This document shows positions 24,410 through 32,377 of a DNA stretch of 64,000 bases, one piece after another. Made by a program: the position numbers and the translations under genes. The first letter of the stretch is position 1; the number at the start of each line of letters is the position of its first letter. The notes under the pieces are model-generated. The model was not told the origin of the DNA, searched no databases, and saw only the letters and a program-made list of their open reading frames with translations. The stretch is from NCBI GenBank assembly GCA_965153355.1, contig OZ231126.1, forward strand, positions 49,662,001 to 49,726,000. The letters are read 5' to 3'. Origin of the DNA: Flaccisagitta enflata (Eukaryota; Chaetognatha; Sagittoidea; Aphragmophora).

Positions 24410-24782
24410 AATTTTAGTTTCTGTTTTGGTTAGTCAAAATATTCGCCTGAATGAATTACCCAATAAGAATTCCAGTACAGTACAGTAGAGTATTTTTTTC
24501 GTGACAGATTTTTCTTATTCCCAATAAGGAAAAAATTAATCTTGAAAAAAAATCTAATTTTGCTTTGACTAAGACAATATAAGCTTCACCTAAGCAACGA
24601 GTGTTCTGAGAATTTTCCTATGATTGATACTTTGGTTTGGACTTGAGTACTTTTTGGTCCCATGCGACCCTCAAATACATAATTGAGTCTGAGAAAGCAC
24701 ATCGGGTAAACCAACGGAGAAAAAGCAGCTCTAAAGTTCCTTATCACTCGGAGTGTTATCTATATTCGTTATTTCTATCGCG

Positions 24783-24928
<146 letters not shown>

Positions 24929-24929
24929 A

Positions 24930-26950
24930 TCATTTTTTTCTTTTCCATCGTCCTCTTCTTTTTCGTCTCATGCATTTCTCATGTTTTATGTGCCATTGGT
25001 CGTTACTCGTTAGTAGTTTGGTCTGTATGTATCGGAAATTTCCGCTTCATTGAGGCGCGATAAACATTATTGGTATTCGTTTCTCGCTTTTTCCCGCCTT
25101 CTTCCCCCGTCGTCTTTTTTTGCTCCCTTCATTCATGGAAGGGGAAAAACAAGAAAAATTAGTAAAAAGAATAAGAAAAGAAAAAAAGAAATGGGTGGGG
25201 AGGAAAAGAAAAGGAAATTAAATATAAAAAACTCAGTACTGCGTATTTCCATGCTGCGTCCTCGCATCACTATCAAGCAGATATCAGATATCAGGCGTTT
25301 GTGAGTTGGCTAATGACTTACGCCCAAGCAAGATATATGACAATGTGCTTTATTCACCGCAACTAACTGGTAACTAAGCTTTGTTTTTGATAAAGAATTA
25401 CTATCTGATAGAACATTCATTTTGGGCGCAACCCATATCCTTCAAAATTATAAGACCTTAAGTCAATCAAGGGGAACCTCCATAAAAACGGATACCTTAA
25501 GATGGTCAATCAACCAACATTACAAGACACGTAAAAAGATAAGACGGAAAACCACTAATGTCTTATGCAATGAAATTGTGGAAAGCCTACTTCCTGTTAG
25601 GCCAGTGAGATGAAATTTCGACCGAAATCTTCTGAAATATTTGGGCTACTTCAGTTGAAATTTGTTCACTAAAAGTATGCCTTTTTCACTCTTCCATTAT
25701 GTGGTTTTCCGCCTAATTTTTTCCACATGTGTTATCCTTGTTATCCATGTTTTACCGTTTTTGAGATTTTGGGCAATTCTCTGACTGCGAAACAAATGTC
25801 ACGGACCAACAAACGTACTGGTTGACTACCAAAGCCTCCATACGGAAAGAGAGTGTGAGTCGACATCTGAATAAAATAATTTCCTAGAGGAGCGACTGTT
25901 AGGAGGAGGAAGACTGCCTTCATAGGAAAGGAGGGGAATTTAAGATGCATGAAAAAATAAAAGGGAGGAAAATCAAATAATTTCAAGGCCGCCTAGACAT
26001 GGGTGCGTCTTGTGTGGATATGTGCGGGGTGGGGGCAAGAAGGAAGGGCGTAGGGTCTCGTTGGGTTATGAGGATCTCATGAAAAGCATAAACACAAACT
26101 CTCGATACGTTTACAATTTTGCAAATGCACTCGGATACAGAAACGCTGAGACAGAAATGGATGGATGATCAACTGATCATGAAGGAATGACCAACTCTTT
26201 AGAAGGGACGATTGACTCACTTGTGACTAGAGATCAACTTAAATGTCCCTCGGTTGGTTTTCACACCTTAGGCAGATGATTATATCACATAATATACGCC
26301 AATCTAACTACCTACCTTTCCCCTTGGTGATAAAGGGGTGACCAAGAAAGGGGCCTTAGGGAACATGGATGAGCTTGTAAGGAGATCGTGCTGGCGCCAC
26401 CATTTTTCACACTCCCTGCATGGGACCAACAAAAGCGCGGCGGCCACTCGGTTTGTTTAGGAGCACTCGAGCGTGCTGCAACGCCTGCACACCAAGACGC
26501 CAATTTCGTGGGGGCTATTCACCAGTCAGTGACTACTACAAATCAAAAGTCACAAAAGTATAGAGACACAACTAGCTCAATCTCTCTCTCTCTCTCTCTC
26601 TCTCTCAAATGAAGCTGGCGGGTCAAAGGTGCAACTGACCAACAATTTGAGGGGGAAAAACGTCCTTGCGTGGCGCGCGTCAAAAACAAAAACCCACCGC
26701 TTTCAATTTTTTTATTCCGGTTTCCCCCTCCAAATTGGATTATTATCGACAAATTTATGCCATCGAATTTCCAATTGTCATTAATTTGAGGTTTAAGCCA
26801 ATCATTTGAAAGCTTGTCACATTATTTCTTTCGTCGGAATAATGAACACATAATCAAAAATGAAATTAAGATAAAAAAAATCACCGTGTTGAAAGAAGTT
26901 AAATTTGAACCCCGCAATAACGGATGCCAAGGGAGTATGTGTGTTTTAGC
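24930..26950. other. Two kilobases without a supported gene
   Basis: Contains a TC microsatellite at 26580-26606 and a pogo-like end fragment near 26905 (TTTGAACCCCGCAATAACGG). A minus-strand stretch near 25922-25860 starts with a short hydrophobic peptide (MKAVFLLLTV) and has an acceptor-like TTATTTTATTCAG, but I could not build a consistent gene. Confidence 0.4.
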
Positions 26951-27834
26951 AGCACCATTGGCCCAGCAGCCCCCTTGACTCTTAAAGAGCCAGAAATAGG
27001 AGATAGTCACAGCAGCCCCTTAGCAGCCCCCTATGTTTTTGTTAAGTAGGGAAAGGATCAGCAGCCCCTTAGACCTCTCAGCAGCCCCCCCCTTAAAAAC
27101 ACTGGGATATACTCAGCAGCCCCCCAGCAGCCCCTATTCTCAACATTGCAGTGAAGTCTAGCAGCCCTATCTTACAACTGTGGGGATAGGACCAGCAGCC
27201 CCCCAGCAGCCCCCTAATTCAAATACTGGGATAGACTCAGCAGCCCCCCGGCAGCCTTTATACTCCTCATTGCAGTTAAGACTAGCAGCACTATCTTACA
27301 ACTCTGGGGATAGGACCAGCAGCCCCCCAGCAGCCCCCAACTAGAAACATTGGGATAGACACAGCAGCCCCCCAGCAGCCCCCACTATCAGTATATGTGT
27401 TGATTTTAAGTCTAGCAGCCCCTTCTACAACTCTGGGGATAGGACCAGCAGCCCCCCAGCAGCTACCCACTACAAATACGGGGATAGACTCAGCAGCCCC
27501 CCAGCAGCCCCTAGACTCAACATTGCAGTGAAGTCTAGCAGCCCTATCTTACAACTGTGGGGATAGGACCAGCAGCCCCCCAGCAGCCCCCCACTACAAA
27601 TACGGGGATAGACTCAGCAGCCCCCCAGCAGCCCCTAGACTCAACATTGCAGTGAAGTCTAGCAGCCCTATCTTACAACTGTGGGGATAGGACCAGCAGC
27701 CCCCCAGCAGCCCCCCAATTCAAATACTGGGATAGACTCAGCAGCCCCCCGGCAGCCTTTATACTCCTCATTGCAGTTAAGACTAGCAGCACTATCTTAC
27801 AACTCTGGGGATAGGACCAGCAGCCCCCCAGCAG

Positions 27835-28182
27835 TACGTCCCGTGAAGCGCCCCAAACTTTGACTATGGCTCTCACCAATCTTACCACAGTTGAGGCTTG
27901 GTAAAAAAACATTCCATGCAAAATTTTGGGCCTCTGAGATAGCAGGAACCTTCGTCAGGGTGAGGTTGAAGTTTGTATTGAATTAACATTGGAATCAATA
28001 TTTCTTTTATGCAAATTTTGTCTCTGCCATAGGTTTCTATGGAAACTTCATGGTCACCCTGACAAAGGTTCCTGCTGTTCCAGAGGCCTGAAATTTTGCA
28101 TGGGATGTTTTTTTACCAAACCTCAACCATGGTAAGATTGGTGAGAGTCAGCGTCGAAGTTTGGGGCGGTTCATGGGACGTA
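27835..28182. mobile_element. 348-bp MITE with long terminal inverted repeats and 8-bp target duplication
   Basis: Inverted repeats of about 130 bp start TACGTCCCGTGAAGCGCCCC on the left and TACGTCCCATGAACCGCCCC on the complement of the right. The satellite word CCCAGCAG is duplicated at 27827-27834 and 28183-28190, and removing the element plus one copy restores the satellite. An 8-bp duplication suggests the hAT, P or Merlin group. No coding capacity. Confidence 0.88.
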
Positions 28183-28488
28183 CCCAGCAGCCTCCAACTA
28201 GAAACATTGGGATAGACACAGCAGCCCCCCAGCAGCCCCCATTATCAGTATGTGTGTTGATTTTAAGTCTAGCAGCCCCTTCTACAACTTTGGGGATAGG
28301 ACCAGCAGCCCCCCAGCAGCCCCCCACTACAAATACGGGGATAGACTCAGCAGCCCCCCAGCAGCCCCTAGACTCAACATTGCAGTGAAGTCTAGCAGCC
28401 CTATCTTACAACTGTGGGGATAGGAACAGCAGCCCCCCAGCAGCCCCCCACTTAAAAATACGGGGATAGACTCAGCAGCCCCCCAGCA

Positions 28489-28493
28489 GCCCC
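28489..28493. repeat. 5-bp target-site duplication (GCCCC), left
   Basis: GCCCC precedes the left LTR and recurs at 38527-38531 after the right LTR. The satellite reads AGCAGCCCCTAGACTC at uninterrupted positions, matching the joined flanks. Confidence 0.9.
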
Positions 28494-28875
28494 TGTCAGG
28501 TTTAAAGTCCCCGCTGACTGTATCTGGTCAACCCTAGTTTCAGTATCGCCTAAGTATCTATTCAAATGAGTCGAAACGCGCGTAACTTTACGGACTTTAG
28601 CTTTATTCCGAATTGGTTACACTGTAAAGGAAAAGAAAGTATCATGAGAAACTGACAAATAGTGACAGACTGACATACTGACTGACAATTCATTACCGCA
28701 ATAACATACCGAGGTATTCGACGTAATATTCCAACAGATGTCAAATATCAATTTGGTTCAAGAAGATGATTCTTACGACTATCAAGCTAAGAAGGATTCA
28801 GAAGTCTAAAAGCATTATCTATCAATCTGTCTATCATCCGCGTAGTCTCTGTGATTCGACGATGCGTAACTAACA
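28494..28875 (-). repeat. 3' LTR of the BEL/Pao element (382 bp)
   Basis: On the minus strand it starts TGTTAGTTACGCATCG and ends TTTAAACCTGACA, so it has TG...CA ends. An AATAAA signal lies on the minus strand at 28607-28602. Four TGTCAGT-like words cluster at 28651-28690; TCAGT is an arthropod-type initiator, so transcription may start there (inference). I find no difference from the other LTR. Confidence 0.95.
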
Positions 28876-28886
28876 CCACCACCAAT
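28876..28886 (-). promoter_or_regulatory. Possible short polypurine-like tract before the 3' LTR
   Basis: On the minus strand TTGGTGGTGG directly precedes the LTR start TGTTAG. It is G-rich but interrupted by T, so it is weak as a plus-strand primer site. Confidence 0.35.
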
Positions 28887-29377
28887 CAATGGTGGATTGA
28901 TTTCACTCCAACGTATCGTCCTTCCAGGTTCCGGTTCCAGCTCTGTTGTCTTGCTGCGGCTCCGGCGTGCAGCAGCAGTCGAAAGGCGGCAACTCCGTTG
29001 ATCAGTCGGTACTTCCGCGAAATTTGTTTCCAGATCCATTTTGACGTTCTTATCCAACTCCAGCATTCGTATCCAACTCCAGCATTCGTATCCAACTCCA
29101 GCATTCAGACAGACGGCTAGTTTGAATGTTTTCCATTCAAAGGGCTTGCTAATCATGTTCAGTAATTGATCCCATTACTTAAGATAAATAATGATCCGTG
29201 GACTAGCTTATGAATGATAAACCATTCATCTCATCATATATCTCTTTGTTTGTGTTTGAATACAATTGATTAAGAGAACAAAACGCTTTTTCTATTTAAG
29301 CATAAAGTAGAAGGGAGGCAGTGAAGGAGGCGAAGGCAAAAAGAGCAAGAATAAGGGAGAATCAATCTGTCGCCGAA

Positions 29378-29637
29378 TTATCCTAGGCTCACAGATATAT
29401 AAAAAAATTGATCAAGGAAGTTTGGGAAAATGGGTCCAGCAAAGGGGGAAGGTTTCATTTTCGGGTTCAGACATAAATGGGGGTTTGTTAAAAATGAAAT
29501 AATTTCGCGTGTAGCAGCGGGGCATCTGAATTTCTCCCCGGCAGTAGCGATCAAAGTTGCGAGGTGTGATGCAGATGTAGCCCAGGTCAATCCCTGGGCG
29601 TAGTTTGGGGAGCGGACTGTGATAGCCTGAGGGAGAT
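29378..29637 (-). other. Possible additional 3' exon of the BEL element
   Basis: A strong acceptor-like TTATCTCCCTCAG ends near 29628 on the minus strand, 17-26 bases after the accessory-gene stop. Two of the frames behind it stay open for about 70-80 codons, to 29412 and to 29378. One frame is cysteine-containing. I see no clear donor that must pair with it. GAG/GTAAAATC inside accessory exon 3 (about 30095) is a candidate. Function unknown. Confidence 0.25.
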
Positions 29638-29653
29638 AAGGGAAATTTCAAGC

Positions 29654-30663
29654 TCAGATTAAACTGTTATTTTGCCAATTTCTACGCTTGATTCGATCGC
29701 GCTCTCTTTTCATTTCTTCAAGACGGCGCTTCATTCCTCGAACAGAGTTTTCCTGTTCCATAACAGCAGCTTCTAGTGTGCAAATCGCCCTTTTGAGGTA
29801 ATGATCCGCATTACCGTTATGAATGTAGCCTGAGACGATATTTCCCGAGTCTTGGGAGAAGTCGAGGATCGCGGCTTCCGAAGGTCGCGCGCGAGGTTGA
29901 CCCTCCGCTGGGACGACGGTCACGTCGGCAACATCGGCGGGATGCTCGGTCGTGAGATCGATGGACTCGACCGGTGGGAGGTTATCAGACTGTAAAGAGG
30001 AGGGAAATAATGATGAGTCTGAGGTACTTTTGCTAGGTAAATGTAAAGGCGTTTGTTTCCCGTAGAAATTGATATTAGTGATTTTAGATTTTACCTCCGT
30101 CGAAGGTGGTGTGGGTTCGGCGGTGGTGCATGAGGGCGACGCTGTGAAGCTTCTCAGCAGTCGCACGTCGGCTGCGTGTATTTGTCTGTTGTGGGGAAGG
30201 TGATAATGGATAAGGATACCTTATCATCATGTTGTTATATGCAAGTGTCTTGTCAAACGCTTAACATTTGGTTGCACTTACTATCTCCAAATTTTACGAG
30301 TCCAACGTTGTAGTCGTAGTCCTCTATGTCCTTCAGATCGTCGTCGTCGCTAGCGGCAGCAGCGGTGACAGCAGCAGCGGCGTCTTCCGTCGCAGCGGCG
30401 TCTTCCGTCGCAGCGGCAGAAGCAGCGGCGCTTCGGTTGTCGTCGTCGTCTGTGACGGCGCAGTCGCTGTCGATCAATTCCTCTTCGTCGTCGTCGGGTC
30501 CCGTGACGAGGACGTCCGGAATCGAATCTTTCTTCTGAGGGGAATAGTGGTTAAGTTGAGGATAATGGTTTTTCCTATGGGGTTGTGAGTGAATCGTCAT
30601 TTAGAGAGAAAGAAGAATTAATGGTTCCATTAATTCATTTACCTCAACGATACGCCTATCCAT
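29654..30663 (-). CDS. Spliced accessory gene of the BEL/Pao element (3 exons, 263 aa)
   Basis: Inferred exons: 30663-30643, 30534-30282 and 30171-29654. Intron 1 (108 nt): donor GAG/GTAAAT, acceptor CTATTCCCCTCAG, phase 0. Intron 2 (110 nt): donor GATA/GTAAGT, acceptor AATACACGCAG, phase 1; a better pyrimidine-rich AG 14 bases earlier would break the frame. The joined frame is 792 nt including the stop. Residues 8-91 are acidic and alanine-rich (Asp runs, ATEDAAATED repeats). The last ~45 residues are charged and predicted coiled coil (MKRRLEEMKRERDRIKRR), ending Leu-Ile. There is no signal peptide or membrane segment, so it is not an envelope. The role is unknown; a nuclear or RNP-associated factor is only a guess. 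Confidence 0.6.
30617..30638. promoter_or_regulatory. Perfect hairpin just inside accessory intron 1
   Basis: AATTAATGG and CCATTAATT separated by TT can form a 9-bp hairpin starting a few bases downstream of the GTAAAT donor. A similar ACTAATG/CATTAGT hairpin lies about 20 bases after the integrase stop, at about 30983-31001. Either could influence splicing or RNA export, but this is speculative. Confidence 0.3.
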
Positions 30664-31000
30664 GATGAGAGAGGAGGAGGAGGCGATGATGCGTGTGAGG
30701 AGGTGAGGAAGAGGAGGAGGAGGGGGCGCGGGATTGTTGTTGTTATTGTCACTGTTGATTGTTTGTTTTTGTTTTTTGATGAGAGTATAGCTAAACACTC
30801 TGTTGAGCAAAGGAAATCAATGAGAGGAAGTTTTAGCAAAGTTTGAAATGTAATTTAATGACAGAGGATAATTTTAGCGGAGGAAATCAAAGAAGGAAAG
30901 TTTTAATGAGGATGAGATTTCTAAAAGAGGCGATTTGAAACTTAAATGTAATTTGGCGACATAGGATGATATTTGAGAGATACTAATGATTTCCATTAGT

Positions 31001-32377
31001 TTATTCATCCAGTTCCAAAGGGACGATTTTACACAGATGTCTTTCGAGTTTTGTCCCATTTGGTAAGTCAATTTCCACTCGGCGAACATGATTCTTATCG
31101 GCGGTAAGAATCTTACTTATCCTCCCAATTCGCCAGAGCTCGCGCGGCTGAAGCTCATCAACTAGGATGACTAATTGTCCCAGGCGCGGATTTTTTGTGG
31201 AGGACGTCCACTTTGTCCGTCGTTGCAATTCAATCACATATTCTTGTTGCCAACGTTGCCAGAATTCTTCGATGACTTCGCGGACGCGGCGCCATGAAGC
31301 CCTCAAGTGATCACCTGAGGATAATGGAGGAAGGATATTGACAGAGGTAGGTGTGATCATGTACGGGTACAAGAAGTTAGCGGGAGAAAGAGTTTGAGGG
31401 TCTGAGGGATCAGAAGACATAGGGGTGATAGGTCTGCGATTCAAAATCCCCATGACCTCTGACAAGATAGTTTCAAAACTGTCAAGGTCAAGTTCGCTTT
31501 TTTGCTCATAAATGATAGCTGCAATGTGTTTTTTAGCGCTTTGTACACAGCGCTCCCAAACTCCACCCGCGTGAGGGGTGTGGGGTGGACCAAAATGCCA
31601 AGTCAGTCCCTTGACAGCTAGTTCTTTGTTTGTCTGTTCGTTGTCCCAGAGTGCAACACTTTCAGCCAATTCTCGGGATGCCCATTTGAAGTTTGAACCA
31701 CAATCACACCAAAGTGATTCAAGGCCCGGGAATTGATTGTGAAACCGAATCAGAGCATTTATGAAAGATTCCGTTGACATGTCTTTCAAACTGATCAGAC
31801 TAATGGCCCTTGTTGAAAAACAAGTAAACAATAACACATAGCGTTTCTTTAACCCTCTGCCTGTGTACTTTAGGGAAAAGGGACCAAAAACGTCGCAACC
31901 TGTTTCAGCAAAGGGCTGGGTGAGTTCTAACCTTTCTGCTGGGAGATCGGCCTCCCGCTGGTGTTGTGGTTGTTTGTCTCTCCTTTGGCAGTAGGTGCAA
32001 GTGTCCACAACGCGTTTGATGGCCGATTTTCCGCCAAAGATAAAGAACCTTTGGAGTAATCCGTGGAAGGTCTGTAAACGAGAGGAATGAGCGTTAGATT
32101 CATGTTCAAAACGGATAAGAGATTTAACAATCTCTTCTTTGCATGGGTTGGGAAGAATCAAAGAGAATTTTTGGTCAAAGGAGTAAGTGGTGGAATTTCC
32201 CAGCCTTCCACCCGTCCTTAAACAGAGGTTTTCATCGAGAAATGGGCTCAAATTTCTCAGGTGAGAATCTTTCCTTCTCAATTCAAATTGGGCGTTGGGT
32301 GTATTGACCCCCAACTTGACCAAAGACTCAATTTCAGGTTGGAAATGTTTGTACTGAATCGCACGTACTATCATTGT
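31001..32377 (-). CDS. BEL/Pao integrase region of pol (no own start; +1 frame relative to RT/RNase H)
   Basis: 457 codons from an ATG at 32374, which is probably not a true start because a TAG lies two codons upstream and the RNase H frame reads through to 32334. Contains an HHCC zinc-binding N-terminal domain (HESNAH then CTYC), the catalytic core with Asp near 31893, Asp near 31704 and Glu near 31554 (a D,D,~50,E layout), and a C-terminal region with WRRVREVIEEFWQRW and KPRLGQLV-like motifs as in DUF5641 of BEL/Pao integrases. Joins viral-type cDNA to host DNA. The frame is intact from the break to the stop, consistent with recent activity. Confidence 0.92.
   Translation of the reverse strand, partial: TMIVRAIQYKHFQPEIESLVKLGVNTPNAQFELRRKDSHLRNLSPFLDENLCLRTGGRLGNSTTYSFDQKFSLILPNPCKEEIVKSLIRFEHESNAHSSRLQTFHGLLQRFFIFGGKSAIKRVVDTCTYCQRRDKQPQHQREADLPAERLELTQPFAETGCDVFGPFSLKYTGRGLKKRYVLLFTCFSTRAISLISLKDMSTESFINALIRFHNQFPGLESLWCDCGSNFKWASRELAESVALWDNEQTNKELAVKGLTWHFGPPHTPHAGGVWERCVQSAKKHIAAIIYEQKSELDLDSFETILSEVMGILNRRPITPMSSDPSDPQTLSPANFLYPYMITPTSVNILPPLSSGDHLRASWRRVREVIEEFWQRWQQEYVIELQRRTKWTSSTKNPRLGQLVILVDELQPRELWRIGRISKILTADKNHVRRVEIDLPNGTKLERHLCKIVPLELDE

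Larger units (their letters stand above)
26958..28493 (-). repeat. Satellite array 1, left part (C-rich on plus strand)
   Basis: Tandem ~125-bp monomers built from CAGCAGCCCCCCAGCAGCCC blocks, a GGGATAGGACC or GGGATAGACTC word and short AT-containing linkers. The monomers degenerate at the left edge (26958-27110). The array is split by a MITE at 27835-28182 and ends at the BEL element insertion. Any open frames here are artefacts. Confidence 0.95.

Noticed and set aside
25741-25986. Minus-strand stretch with a hydrophobic start (MKAVFLLLTV) and an acceptor-like site
   Set aside because: I could not find partner exons with consistent phases; it may be chance.
27000-28490. A CRISPR-like direct repeat array
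   Set aside because: The repeats are contiguous monomers with shared linkers rather than unique spacers, in a clearly eukaryotic context.
29654-30663. An envelope gene in the accessory position
   Set aside because: No signal peptide, no membrane segment and no cysteine pattern; the product is acidic plus coiled coil.
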